Source: Sphingobacteriales bacterium (GTDB lineage Bacteria; Bacteroidota; Bacteroidia; Chitinophagales; Chitinophagaceae). Taken from it: DNA of 8,879 nt. The stretch is from NCBI GenBank assembly GCA_004294195.1, contig REAQ01000012.1:1-8879 (forward strand). The letters run 5' to 3'. Both the position numbers and the translations under genes were made by a program. Positions within the stretch are counted from its first letter, which is position 1. Every line of letters begins with the position of its first letter. The notes below the pieces were generated by a model. The model saw only the letters and a program-made list of their open reading frames with translations, searched no databases and was not told where the DNA came from. Of this stretch, positions 1 to 8,600 are shown one piece after another.

Positions 1-1
1 T

Positions 2-475
2 GAATTCTCTCAAACCGTTTACAATTATTATATCCATCCGCAATGGGATGAATTCGGTTCACGGACATTGTATATAAAGCTCTTGTTTGTGGACTACGAT
101 CTTGATTTTGCGATCATTGAGCTCATTGGGGAGTGGAATGATGCCATTGAGAACGATATCATGACACTCAAAAGGGATGTTGTGGATCATATGATCAGGG
201 AGGGCATTCGCAAGTTTGTACTCATCGGCGAAAATGTCCTCAACTTTCACAGCAGTGATAACCTCTATTATGAAGAATGGAGGGACGATGTGGCCGATGA
301 TGGCGGCTGGATCGTGATGCTGGACCTGCCCCTTCAATCCCAGCATGATTTTTACAAAGCCAAGATCAATTACTACGTGGAATTGCTCAACTATCCCATC
401 TGGCGCACCGTACAACCCCAGCATTTGTTTGCCGCTATTGACAATATGATGCTGAGAAGGTTAAACAACAAATGA
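2..475 (+). CDS. Conserved Bacteroidota protein of unknown function, 5'-truncated
   Basis: The frame is open from the first bases of the window to the TGA at 473-475, giving 158 residues with no stop. The real start is therefore probably upstream, and the TTG at 68 is unlikely to be it because the sequence before it (YNYYIHPQWDEFGS) reads as coding. The protein is acidic and rich in aromatic residues, with no signal peptide or membrane segment in the visible part, so it is probably cytoplasmic. Recognisable stretches include IELIGEWNDAIENDIM, KFVLIGENVLNFH and the tryptophan-rich YYEEWRDD and DDGGWIVML. From memory, similar short proteins occur in other Bacteroidota without an assigned function; I do not recognise a named domain. 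It ends 107 bases before sdhC, across a gap that holds a candidate promoter, so co-transcription with sdh is not implied. The gene is almost certainly real; its function is unknown. Confidence 0.8.
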   Translation, partial: EFSQTVYNYYIHPQWDEFGSRTLYIKLLFVDYDLDFAIIELIGEWNDAIENDIMTLKRDVVDHMIREGIRKFVLIGENVLNFHSSDNLYYEEWRDDVADDGGWIVMLDLPLQSQHDFYKAKINYYVELLNYPIWRTVQPQHLFAAIDNMMLRRLNNK

Positions 476-498
476 GGTACAAACAATTCTGTAATACC

Positions 499-524
499 AA
501 CGTTATAATGAAATTATTTACGTT
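499..524. promoter_or_regulatory. Imperfect dyad upstream of sdhC, candidate operator
   Basis: The left arm AACGT-T-ATAAT (499-509) faces the right arm ATTAT-TT-ACGTT (513-524) around a GAA centre. Ten base pairs match, interrupted by a one-base asymmetry. No T-tract follows, so it does not look like a terminator. The dyad covers the position expected for the -33 element of the candidate promoter at 517-549, which would suit a regulator binding site. TAATACC also occurs on both sides as a direct repeat (492-498 and 524-530). The regulator is unknown, and chance is possible in AT-rich DNA. Confidence 0.35.
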
Positions 525-549
525 AATACCGGCCTGATAAGTACATTTG
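517..549 (+). promoter_or_regulatory. Candidate Bacteroidota-type promoter for sdhCAB
   Basis: TACATTTG at 542-549 matches the Bacteroidota -7 consensus TAnnTTTG exactly. A weak -33 partner, TTTA at 517-520, lies 21 bases upstream. Transcription would start near 555-560 and leave a leader of roughly 25 bases before the sdhC ATG at 583. The exact -7 match and its placement in the only sizeable gap before the operon support the call; the weak -33 box is the main doubt. Confidence 0.5.
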
Positions 550-582
550 CGGTAATTACAAAAACCCGCAACCTTTATAAAT

Positions 583-1293
583 ATGAAGTGGTCCCAGGTT
601 TTCACATCTTCGATTGGCAGGAAATATGTAATGGCTTTCACAGGGTTATTCCTGATCTTTTTCCTGCTCATACATGGCTATGTTAATGCAAACGTTTTGT
701 TTGAAAACGGAGAAGAGAACTTTAACAGGGCGGCCAATTTCATGAGTACAAACGCATTGATCCGGATCATGGAGATCGGGTTGTTTGCCGGTTTCATCAT
801 CCACATTATTCAAGGCTATGCCCTGGAAAGAATGAACCGCGCCGCGCGTTCCAACAAATACGCTGTGAGTGGTGTTTCCAAGACCAGTACCTGGTACTCC
901 CGTTCAATGGCCATACTCGGAACCCTGATCCTCCTTTTCCTCGTGATACATCTTGCTGATTTCTGGGTGCCTTCCCGTTTTGGCGGCCTTGAGGAAGTGA
1001 CCTACGGATCTGTGGAAACACATAACCTTTATGCGAAGATGAAAGAAGTCTTCTCAAAAGAGTGGGCAGTGATCGTATACGTGGTAGGTTGTTTTTCCCT
1101 GGCCTGGCACTTACTGCACGGCTTTCAAAGCGCATTTCAAACCCTCGGGTGGAAACATAAAAACTATGCTGGAATCATTGAAGGTATTGGTGTAGGGTTC
1201 TCGGTCATCGTGCCGTTGATCTTTGCGCTGATGCCCATCTTTATGTATTTCGGCTGGGAACTGCCCATCGGTAACATCACCCTTTTATTCTAA
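583..1293 (+). CDS. sdhC: Succinate dehydrogenase cytochrome b subunit (SdhC, diheme type)
   Basis: This is the membrane anchor of succinate:quinone oxidoreductase (complex II). It binds heme b and passes electrons from SdhB to quinone, probably menaquinone in this phylum. The 236 residues form five hydrophobic helices at about 19-41, 58-80, 107-128, 160-185 and 202-225, the layout of the single-anchor b558 family seen in Bacillus SdhC and Wolinella FrdC. Candidate axial ligands are His31 (LLIHGY), His74 (FIIHIIQGY), His123 (VIHLADFW) and His176 (AWHLLHG, with His179 nearby), one on each of helices 1 to 4. This matches the four ligands of the diheme B. subtilis enzyme. No SdhD-like gene follows, as expected for this type. 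The ATG at 583 is clear: the N-terminus [14 protein letters not shown] precedes helix 1 as in relatives. It leads the sdhCAB operon, 19 bases before sdhA. The family is certain; direction (oxidation or fumarate reduction) is inferred. Confidence 0.96.
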   Translation: MKWSQVFTSSIGRKYVMAFTGLFLIFFLLIHGYVNANVLFENGEENFNRAANFMSTNALIRIMEIGLFAGFIIHIIQGYALERMNRAARSNKYAVSGVSKTSTWYSRSMAILGTLILLFLVIHLADFWVPSRFGGLEEVTYGSVETHNLYAKMKEVFSKEWAVIVYVVGCFSLAWHLLHGFQSAFQTLGWKHKNYAGIIEGIGVGFSVIVPLIFALMPIFMYFGWELPIGNITLLF

Positions 1294-1312
1294 TCCAAAA
1301 CTTTTCCATCAT

Positions 1313-3286
1313 ATGCTGGATGCCAAAATTCCATCAGGATCGTTAGAATCTAAGTGGACAGACTACAAAGGACATGTTCGGCTGGTAAATCCTGCGAACA
1401 AGCGGAAGATTGAAGTCATTATCGTGGGTACAGGTCTTGCCGGAGCCTCCGCCGCAGCTTCCCTCGGGGAACTGGGTTACAAAGTGAAAGCTTTCTGCTT
1501 TCAGGATTCGCCAAGACGCGCGCACTCCATTGCTGCACAGGGTGGAATCAATGCTTCTAAGAATTACCAGAACGACGGAGACTCTGTTTTCCGTCTGTTT
1601 TACGATACCATCAAAGGTGGCGACTACCGTGCACGTGAAGCCAATGTGCATCGTCTCGCTGAAGTGAGCGGAGCCATCATTGATCAGTGTGTGGCACAGG
1701 GTGTACCTTTTGCCAGGGAATACGGAGGATTGTTGTCTAACCGTTCTTTCGGTGGTACACAGGTGCAACGTACCTTTTATGCGGCTGGCCAAACAGGTCA
1801 GCAGCTGCTCATCGGCGCCTACCAGGCCCTTGAACGTCAGGTGGCCCTGGGAAATGTAACGATGCATACCCGTCACGAAATGCTGGACGTGGTGATGATT
1901 GATGGCAAGGCTCGCGGCATCATTGCCCGTGACCTCGTGAGCGGGAAACTGGAACGCCATTTCGGTCATGCGGTACTGTTATGTACCGGTGGTTATGGCA
2001 ATGTATTCTATCTGTCTACCAATGCCATGGGATCCAATGTCACGGCGGCCTGGAAAGCACACAAGAAAGGTGCTTATTTCAGCAACCCATGCTTCACGCA
2101 GATCCACCCAACTTGCATTCCTGTGAGTGGCGACCACCAGTCGAAACTCACCCTCATGTCGGAATCACTCCGTAATGACGGACGCATCTGGGTGCCGAAG
2201 AAACAGCATGACGACCGCAAGGCCAATGAGATACCAGAAGAAGAAAGGGATTACTATCTGGAAAGGAGATACCCCGCCTTCGGTAACCTGGTACCGCGGG
2301 ACGTAGCCTCCAGAGCTGCTAAAGAACGTTGTGATGCTGGTTACGGAGTGGGTAGTTCAAAGCAGGCGGTATACCTGGATTATTCCGATGCTATTGAGCG
2401 GTATGGTAAAGCCGAAGTCAACAAGCGAAACCTCGGAAATATCTCGCATGATGAAATCATGAAACTGGGTAAGGATGTAGTAAAAGAGAAGTATGGTAAC
2501 CTGTTTGACATGTATGAAAAGATCACAGGTGAAAATCCATATGAAGTGCCGATGAGGATCTACCCTGCAGTGCACTACACTATGGGCGGACTCTGGGTGA
2601 ATTATGAATTACAGACTACTATTCCTGGTTTATATGCCCTGGGTGAGTGTAACTTCTCAGATCACGGTGCCAATAGACTTGGTGCCTCTGCATTGATGCA
2701 AGGACTGGCAGACGGATATTTTGTGATTCCTTACACAGTAGGTAACTATCTCGCAGATGAAATCAGCACAGGATCTGTTCCTACGTCACATCCTGCATTT
2801 GAAGAGACGGAGAAAGCCGTTGCGGATCGCATCAATACCTTGAAGTCGATCAATGGAAAGCAAACGGTAGAAAGCTTCCACAAGCGCCTGGGGAAGATCA
2901 TGTGGGACAAATGTGGCATGGCTCGTAGCGAAGAAGGTTTGAAACAAGCTATCCAGCAGATCAGGGATTTAAAGAAAGAATTCTGGAGTGATGTGCGTAT
3001 TCCTGGTAGCATTGATGAGTTTAATCCGGAATTGGATAAGGCTGGTCGAGTTGCAGATTTCATAGAGCTAGGTGAATTGATGTGTATTGATGCCCTGGAT
3101 CGCAACGAGAGCTGCGGCGGACACTTCCGTGAGGAATACCAGACACCGGATGGTGAAGCGCTTCGTGACGATGCCAACTACATGTATGTTTCAGCTTGGC
3201 AGTATAGCAAGGAACATGAGTGGACCCTTCACAAGGAATCCCTTGATTACGAAGTAGTGAAGCCATCACAGCGTAGCTACAAGTAG
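1313..3286 (+). CDS. sdhA: Succinate dehydrogenase flavoprotein subunit SdhA
   Basis: This is the catalytic subunit of complex II: it oxidises succinate to fumarate at a covalently bound FAD on the cytoplasmic face. The 657-residue protein is longer than E. coli SdhA (588) but matches the Wolinella FrdA/Bacteroidota size class. Visible motifs in order are the Rossmann dinucleotide fold GTGLAG (39-44), [10 protein letters not shown] at 71-80 with His71 as the likely covalent flavin-linked histidine, FTQIHPT with His265, SESLRNDG with Glu284 and Arg287, PRDVASR with Arg329 in the place of the proton-shuttling arginine, HYTMGG with His421, and HGANRLG with Arg455. These cover the dicarboxylate-binding and catalytic residues of the family, so the enzyme should be active. 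The C-terminal [14 protein letters not shown] (from about residue 600) is typical of the long form. The start ATG lies 19 bases after sdhC and the N-terminus aligns with remembered Bacteroidota homologues. The sequence alone does not separate succinate dehydrogenase from fumarate reductase. Confidence 0.97.
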   Translation: MLDAKIPSGSLESKWTDYKGHVRLVNPANKRKIEVIIVGTGLAGASAAASLGELGYKVKAFCFQDSPRRAHSIAAQGGINASKNYQNDGDSVFRLFYDTIKGGDYRAREANVHRLAEVSGAIIDQCVAQGVPFAREYGGLLSNRSFGGTQVQRTFYAAGQTGQQLLIGAYQALERQVALGNVTMHTRHEMLDVVMIDGKARGIIARDLVSGKLERHFGHAVLLCTGGYGNVFYLSTNAMGSNVTAAWKAHKKGAYFSNPCFTQIHPTCIPVSGDHQSKLTLMSESLRNDGRIWVPKKQHDDRKANEIPEEERDYYLERRYPAFGNLVPRDVASRAAKERCDAGYGVGSSKQAVYLDYSDAIERYGKAEVNKRNLGNISHDEIMKLGKDVVKEKYGNLFDMYEKITGENPYEVPMRIYPAVHYTMGGLWVNYELQTTIPGLYALGECNFSDHGANRLGASALMQGLADGYFVIPYTVGNYLADEISTGSVPTSHPAFEETEKAVADRINTLKSINGKQTVESFHKRLGKIMWDKCGMARSEEGLKQAIQQIRDLKKEFWSDVRIPGSIDEFNPELDKAGRVADFIELGELMCIDALDRNESCGGHFREEYQTPDGEALRDDANYMYVSAWQYSKEHEWTLHKESLDYEVVKPSQRSYK

Positions 3287-3289
3287 ATC

Positions 3290-3322
3290 AGCAACTCAGC
3301 AACACAACAATTTAGCAACTCA
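3290..3322. repeat. Short AGCAACTCA-type repeats between sdhA and sdhB
   Basis: The 58-base gap between the sdhA stop and the first possible sdhB start contains AGCAACTCA at 3290-3298 and 3314-3322, with an imperfect copy AGCAACACA at 3298-3306 that shares one base with the first. The repeats lie inside the operon and interrupt nothing. They may be remnants of a simple-sequence array of the AGCAAC kind that I associate with Bacteroidota intergenic regions, or an RNA element affecting sdhB expression. No stable hairpin or T-tract is seen here, so it is not an obvious internal terminator. Confidence 0.5.
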
Positions 3323-3344
3323 ATAACAATTCACTTTCTGATAT

Positions 3345-4100
3345 ATGCAGCACTACAACATGAATCTCACGCTGAAAGTATGGAGACAGAAAGATAAAAA
3401 TGCAGCGGGCGGTTTTGAGACTTATCAGGTGAAAGACATCTCTTCAGAAATGTCTTTTCTTGAAATGTTTGATGTATTGAATGAAAGACTTATCGTTGAA
3501 GGAAAAGAACCCATTGCTTTTGACCATGATTGCCGCGAGGGAATTTGTGGAATGTGCTCCATGGTCATTGACGGCAGGCCGCATGGCCCATGGGAAGCCA
3601 ATACAACCTGCCAGTTGCACATGCGTGCGTATAAAGACGGCGATACCATTGTGGTGGAGCCCTGGCGTGCCAACGCTTTCCCGGTTGTGAAAGACCTGGT
3701 GGTGGATCGCGGTTCATTTGACCGCATCATCCAAGCCGGCGGATTTGTGTCTGTGAATACGGGTAATGCCGTGGACGGTAATGCGATCCCCATCGAAAAA
3801 GATAATGCCGATGCGGCATTTGCTGCAGCGGCTTGCATCGGTTGCGGTGCTTGTGTGGCAGCATGTAAGAATTCATCCGCAATGCTTTTTGTTTCTGCCA
3901 AAGTATCCCACCTCGCGCTTTTGCCTCAGGGTGAGCCAGAACGCAGGCAGCGTGTGGTGAATATGATTGCGCAGATGGATAAAGAAGGCTTTGGTTCTTG
4001 CACCAATACTTATTCTTGCGAAGCAGAATGTCCTAAAGAAATTTCAGTGACCAACATTGCCAGGCTGAATAGGGAATATCTTCAGGCCAGTTTGAAGTAG
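3345..4100 (+). CDS. sdhB: Succinate dehydrogenase iron-sulfur subunit SdhB
   Basis: This is the electron-transfer subunit of complex II, linking the FAD of SdhA to the hemes and quinone site of SdhC. It is 251 residues long, the usual size. The N-terminal plant-ferredoxin-like domain holds the [2Fe-2S] ligands Cys63, Cys68 and Cys71 ([10 protein letters not shown]) and Cys89 (TTCQLH). The C-terminal domain carries Cys164, Cys167, Cys170 and Cys174 ([11 protein letters not shown]), then Cys219, Cys225 and Cys229. By family rules Cys164/167/170/229 hold [4Fe-4S] and Cys174/219/225 hold [3Fe-4S]. All eleven cysteines are present, so the chain is complete. An in-frame ATG at 3360 gives [10 protein letters not shown], which matches the usual N-terminus of relatives better than the ATG at 3345 (extra MQHYN); neither has a visible Shine-Dalgarno. 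It is the last gene of the operon, and its TAG stop sits inside a candidate terminator stem. Confidence 0.97.
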   Translation: MQHYNMNLTLKVWRQKDKNAAGGFETYQVKDISSEMSFLEMFDVLNERLIVEGKEPIAFDHDCREGICGMCSMVIDGRPHGPWEANTTCQLHMRAYKDGDTIVVEPWRANAFPVVKDLVVDRGSFDRIIQAGGFVSVNTGNAVDGNAIPIEKDNADAAFAAAACIGCGACVAACKNSSAMLFVSAKVSHLALLPQGEPERRQRVVNMIAQMDKEGFGSCTNTYSCEAECPKEISVTNIARLNREYLQASLK

Positions 4101-4121
4101 CTAGTAGCTATTGTTTTTTTT
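4096..4121 (+). terminator. Candidate intrinsic terminator of the sdhCAB operon
   Basis: TAGCT (4098-4102) pairs with AGCTA (4106-4110) around an AGT loop. The stem can extend by a G-U pair (4097/4111) and an A-T pair (4096/4112). A T-rich tract follows, with eight consecutive T at 4114-4121. The sdhB stop codon TAG (4098-4100) lies within the left arm. The stem is short and only moderately stable, but stem plus T-tract right at the end of the operon fits a rho-independent terminator. Confidence 0.55.
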
Positions 4122-4145
4122 CATAAATTGAAAAAAATCATATCA

Positions 4146-5519
4146 ATGGGCTCTCGCAGAAAATTTCTTCGCCAGCTTGGAGGCACAGCTGGATTGTTGT
4201 CCGCCACATCCCTTTCTTCCTTTGGAGAGGAGCTTCATATTCTTCCCTGGCCTAAAAAGTATTCCGCCAATGATAAGGTGCGCATCGCGGCCATCGGCAT
4301 GGGCATCATCGGTCATTATGATCTTGATACGGCCTTAAAAGTTCCCGGCGTAGAGCTCGTGGGCGTCTGTGATCTTTATGATGGCCGCCTGCAACGCTGC
4401 AAAGAAAAATACGGCAACCATATTTTCACAACCAGGGATTACAGGGAAGTGCTGGAACGCAAAGACGTTGACGCAGTGCTGATCTGTACACCAGACCACT
4501 GGCATGATCATATCTCTATCGCCGCCATGAAAAAAGGCAAGCACGTGTATTGCGAGAAGCCCATGGTGCAGCATTGGAATGAAGGCCACGCAGTGATCAA
4601 GGCGGAGAAGGAAACCGGTAAGGTTTACCAGGTGGGGAGCCAGGGCGTGAGCAGTATCGCCACAGCAGAAGTGAAGAAGCTGATCAAGGCCGGTGCCATC
4701 GGCGATGTGAATATGATTGAAGCCATCAACGATCGATACAGTGCAATGGGCGCCTGGCAATATTCTATCCCAACAGATGCCTCTCCCGCAACGGTAGACT
4801 GGGATAAGTTTTTGGGCGATGCCCCCAAAAGACCATTTGACGCAACCCGTTTCTTCCGTTGGAGAAACTATCAGGATTATGGCACGGGTGTGGCCGGCGA
4901 CTTGTTTGTACACCTTATCTCCGCCGTGCATTTTGCCATGGATTCCTATGGTCCCAATAAGATTTTCGCAACCGGACAGCTCAGCCTCTGGAAAGATGGC
5001 CGGGATGTGCCCGATGTGATGGCAGCCATCATGGACTACCCCAAAACAGAGAACCATCCATCCTTCCAGATGATGCTGCGGGTCAATTTTGCCGATGGCT
5101 CCGGCGGCGGTGGCAGAACACGGATCACCGGAACCGATGGTGTGATTGAACTCCAGGGAAACCGCTTTACAATGCGTGCGGCTCCATTGGCCAAGGCTCC
5201 TGGATTTGGCGGTTACGACAGCTATGATACCTTTTCCGCGGCACAACAAAAAGAATTTGCCAAATGGTATGGAGAGAAGTTTACTGATGCAGAGAAGAAA
5301 CGGCCAGAAGTAAAGGAGCAGAAATTCTCCGCTCCGGATGAATATGATGACCGATATGACCATTTCGTGAACTTCTTTACCGCCATCCGTACCGGCGGAA
5401 AAGTGGTGGAAGATGCCACTTTTGGACTGAGGGCCGCCGGCCCCGCCGTGCTGGCCAACGAAAGCTATTTCTCCAAAAAAATCATCAATTGGGACGCCAA
5501 GGCCATGAAAGTGGTGTAA
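4146..5519 (+). CDS. Tat-exported Gfo/Idh/MocA-family oxidoreductase
   Basis: The product is a probably NAD(P)-dependent oxidoreductase of the Gfo/Idh/MocA family, acting on an unknown sugar or polyol-like substrate outside the cytoplasm. With the ATG at 4146 it has 457 residues. The N-terminus carries a twin-arginine motif (SRRKFLR, residues 3-9) followed by a hydrophobic stretch (GGTAGLLSATSL), so it is likely exported folded with its cofactor; no clear AxA cleavage site is seen. The Rossmann domain begins at VRIAAIGMGIIG (45-56) and continues through VCDLYD. The family's EKP motif is at 137-139 (HVYCEKPM). GDLFVHLISAVHF at 251-263, with Asp252 and His256, is the usual active-site segment. 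VDWDKFLGDAPKRPF is a pattern common in exported members. A TTG at 4128 would add MKKIIS, but ATG is preferred. Some Tat-exported relatives are GH109 glycosidases with an NAD-dependent mechanism, which cannot be excluded. It lies after the sdh terminator, so is probably a separate unit. Confidence 0.92.
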   Translation: MGSRRKFLRQLGGTAGLLSATSLSSFGEELHILPWPKKYSANDKVRIAAIGMGIIGHYDLDTALKVPGVELVGVCDLYDGRLQRCKEKYGNHIFTTRDYREVLERKDVDAVLICTPDHWHDHISIAAMKKGKHVYCEKPMVQHWNEGHAVIKAEKETGKVYQVGSQGVSSIATAEVKKLIKAGAIGDVNMIEAINDRYSAMGAWQYSIPTDASPATVDWDKFLGDAPKRPFDATRFFRWRNYQDYGTGVAGDLFVHLISAVHFAMDSYGPNKIFATGQLSLWKDGRDVPDVMAAIMDYPKTENHPSFQMMLRVNFADGSGGGGRTRITGTDGVIELQGNRFTMRAAPLAKAPGFGGYDSYDTFSAAQQKEFAKWYGEKFTDAEKKRPEVKEQKFSAPDEYDDRYDHFVNFFTAIRTGGKVVEDATFGLRAAGPAVLANESYFSKKIINWDAKAMKVV

Positions 5520-5521
5520 TC

Positions 5522-5536
5522 CCTTAAGAATTAAGG
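5522..5536 (+). terminator. Short hairpin just after the oxidoreductase stop, weak terminator candidate
   Basis: CCTTAA (5522-5527) and TTAAGG (5531-5536) form a perfect six-pair stem around a GAA loop, starting two bases after the TAA at 5517-5519. No T-tract follows (AAATAAGCC comes next) and the stem is AT-rich, so it is a poor intrinsic terminator. It may instead protect the mRNA 3' end or be chance. Confidence 0.25.
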
Positions 5537-5552
5537 AAATAAGCCAATATAC

Positions 5553-5617
5553 AAGAGGTTCCTACGTTCTTTATAATGCCTAATTTTAGGAGCTTATAAA
5601 AAATGTGCGAACCTCTT
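5553..5617 (+). repeat. Inverted repeat spanning the start of the large outer-membrane protein gene
   Basis: AAGAGGTTC (5553-5561) is the exact reverse complement of GAACCTCTT (5609-5617), with 47 bases between. The right arm covers codons 2-5 of the downstream gene and its GTG start (5605-5607) lies at the edge of the loop, so pairing in the mRNA could limit ribosome access. A smaller hairpin, CCTAA-TT-TTAGG (5579-5590), sits within the loop. No regulator or ligand is evident. Confidence 0.4.
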
Positions 5618-5623
5618 TTGTGA
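5603..5623 (+). other. Possible six-codon leader ORF overlapping the GTG starts
   Basis: ATG at 5603 opens a six-codon frame (MCEPLL) ending at TGA 5621-5623. It overlaps the first candidate GTG start of the large gene at 5605 (as ATGTG) and meets a second in-frame GTG at 5620 (as GTGA, a typical coupling overlap). It could be a leader peptide that couples translation to the second GTG, or coincidence. No codon or conservation evidence supports translation. Confidence 0.2.
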
Positions 5624-8600
5624 TCCGGAACCCGCTCATATGGCTGATTATTTTCTTTTGTTGGCTGGCTCCCCAGGCACAGGCGCAGCTTATGCCATCC
5701 TCCAATCTCCGTAAAAAGAACATCCCGGTTAAGCAAGGCGCGGTTGCCATCGATTCCTTGAGCATCGTTCCCTCATCCGTTTTCATTTCGGGTACGGATA
5801 CCAGTTGGTATAGGATCGATGAAATCAATGGACTGCTGTATTGGAAAAAACTCCCGCCAGCAGACAGTGTCACCATCAGCTACCGGATCTTCCCAGTTAA
5901 GCTCAACGCCGCCGTAAGGAATATGGATTTCGATTCCGTCATGGGCAGGTTTGCCGTGGAACCCCTCAGCTTTGGAAAAAAAGGTGGCGAAAACGAATCT
6001 GTATTTGATTTCGGAAACATTACCTATAATGGCTCCTTTGGTCGCGGACTCAGCTTCGGCAACCGGCAGGATGTGGTGGTTAATTCAAGCCTTAATCTCC
6101 AGTTGAATGGATACCTGGGAGACAGCATACAGTTGTCTGCGGCCATCAGCGATAACAACATCCCCATCCAACCAGATGGCAACACTCAAAACCTGAATGA
6201 ATTTGACCAGGTCTATATCCAGTTTGCAAAAAAGAACTGGCGCTTTAGTATTGGCGACATCGATATCCGCCAGAATCAAAGTTATTTCCTGAATTTTTAT
6301 AAGCGATTGCAAGGCGCGGCTTTTGAAACCACTACCAACATCGGTAAAGGATCAACCAATAAGCTATTGCTCAGCGGTGCCGTAGCCAAGGGTAAGTTTA
6401 CCCGCAACATCTTTAACGGACTTGAAGGTAACCAGGGCCCATACCGATTGCGTGGTGCAAACAATGAACAATTCTTCATCGTGCTTGCAGGAACGGAACG
6501 GGTATGGATCGATGGAGTACTCGTACAGCGCGGTGAGGACCAGGATTATGTCATCAACTACAATACAGCCGAGGTGACCTTTACACCAAAGCAGATGATC
6601 ACCAAAGACAAAAGGATCCAGATTGAATTTGAATACGCGGATCGAAATTACCTCAATGCGCAGTTGTATATGACCGATGAGGTTGCAATCGGTAAAAAGT
6701 TCAAGATCAAAGTAGGCGCGTACAACAATAACGATGCAAAGAACTCGCCGATCAACCAAACCCTTGACACAAGACAGAAGCAGTTTTTGTCGGAATTGGG
6801 TGACAGTGTACGCTATGCATATTATCCATCGGCAGCCAAAGACACATTCTCCACATCACAGGTGTTATATAAAAAAATGGACACGGTGTATACTACGGGG
6901 AGAGATTCCATTTATGTGTATTCAGTGGACCGAAGAGATACTTTGTACACCCTCAGTTTTGTGGATGCAGGCCCGGGCAATGGCGACTACGTGCTGGATT
7001 TTTCAGCCAATGCCAACGGGAAAGTGTATAAGTGGTTGGAGCCGGTAGGAGGGATCAGGCAAGGAAATTATATTCCCGCCGTCTTCCTGGTAGCGCCTCG
7101 CAAACAACAGGTATTTACATTGGGCGGTGAGTATACAGAGAATAACCTGAGCATTAAAACAGAACTCGCTACCAGTGTATTGGATGTGAACACCTTCTCT
7201 TCGAAAGATAAGGGTAACGATCAGGGCTTTGCCGGAAGGCTCATGGCCAATCATGTCAAACAGCTGAATGCAAGCAAAGGATTGATGTTGCTGACAGATC
7301 TCTATTACGAACACATTGGAGAGAATTTCAGGCCGATAGAACGATTGCGTAGTGTGGAATTCAACAGGGACTGGGGGCTTGCTTTTGATGCCGAACCGGC
7401 AACGGAGAATTTGCTGACAGCCGGCGCACAGTTGAAAGATAAGTCGGGTCATAATGTACGGTATGCGTTCACCAGCTTTCAACGCAGCAAAAATTACCAG
7501 GGATTCAGAAACGGCATATACCATACTGGACAATTGAAACAATGGCGTTTTAATAACCAGTTTGTTTATACCAGTATCAATGAGCAATTGCAGAAAGGAT
7601 ATTTTTTGCGTCCCATCTTTGATGTTTCCCGTCGGTTCCCGCAATTAAAAAACTATCAGGTTGGTTTGCAGTATACCCTTGAGCACAATGAACTAAAATA
7701 CAAACAGTTTGATTCATTGAATCGCCAGAGTTTTTCTTTCGATACCTGGAAAGCCTATTTATTATCGCCGGATGCGCCTAACAAGTGGGGCTTTACCTTT
7801 TTTACGCGGTCAGATAAGCTTCCTTCCAAAAGTCAACTCCTGCGCACAGACCGAAGCCTGAATTACAATCTGTTTTTGGAGTTGATGAAAAGTGAACACC
7901 ATCAGGTCAGGTTTAACGCAACATATCGAGATCTAAAGATCTATGAACAAAGCCTTACCACTTTGAAACCGGAACAAACCATCCTTGGCAGGTCTGAGTA
8001 CATTGCTAATGTTTGGAAAGGGGCAGTGAACGGAAATATTTTGTACGAAATGGGAACGGGGCAGGAGCCGAGACGTGAGTTCGCTTACCTGGAAGTGCCC
8101 GCGGGACAGGGCGAATATGCGTGGATCGATTATAACAATGACGGGATCCAGCAGATCAATGAATTTGAAATTGCGCGGTTCAAGGATCAGGCTAAATTCA
8201 TCCGCATCTTCACACCCACAACAGATTTTGTTAAAGCCAACTATCTGCAGTTCAACTACAGTGTGATCTTCAATCCACGTGCTGCAATGAATTTATCCAA
8301 ACTACGCGGGATAAAGAAATTGATCAGTAAGTTTTATCTGCAGAGTGCTTTACAGGTCAGCCGAAAAACCATCGCCAATGGCCTGGGTGATTTCAATCCA
8401 TTCAGTAAACCATTTGGAGATACCAGCCTGATTACATTGGATCAGCTGTTCAGCAATACATTCTCGTTTAATAAATTCAGCAGCGTTTGGGGAGTAGATA
8501 TTAATAACATAAGAACCTCAGGAAGAGCTTACCTGAGTTATGGACTGGAGACCCGTGAGTTTAACGATTGGGGACTTCGTATCCGCACCAATATTGGTAA

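Noticed and set aside
1343..1969. A 208-codon minus-strand frame opposite sdhA
   Set aside because: It is antisense to the conserved FAD domain of SdhA and the translation is low-quality with no motif; treated as a shadow.
4335..5363. A 342-codon open frame on the minus strand inside the oxidoreductase gene
   Set aside because: It lies wholly opposite a convincing gene with a complete family signature, its translation shows no recognisable domain, and its length is explained by the codon bias of the sense strand.
5572..5577. TATAAT, resembling a sigma70 -10 box upstream of the large gene
   Set aside because: No TTGACA-like -35 lies about 17 bases upstream, and the main sigma factor of Bacteroidota prefers TAnnTTTG. 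TAATTTTA at 5581-5588 comes close (7 of 8) but has no clear -33 partner, so no promoter is called.
7003..7644. A 213-codon minus-strand frame opposite the large outer-membrane protein gene
   Set aside because: The sense frame is continuous over more than 3 kb with coherent composition, and the antisense product has no recognisable features.
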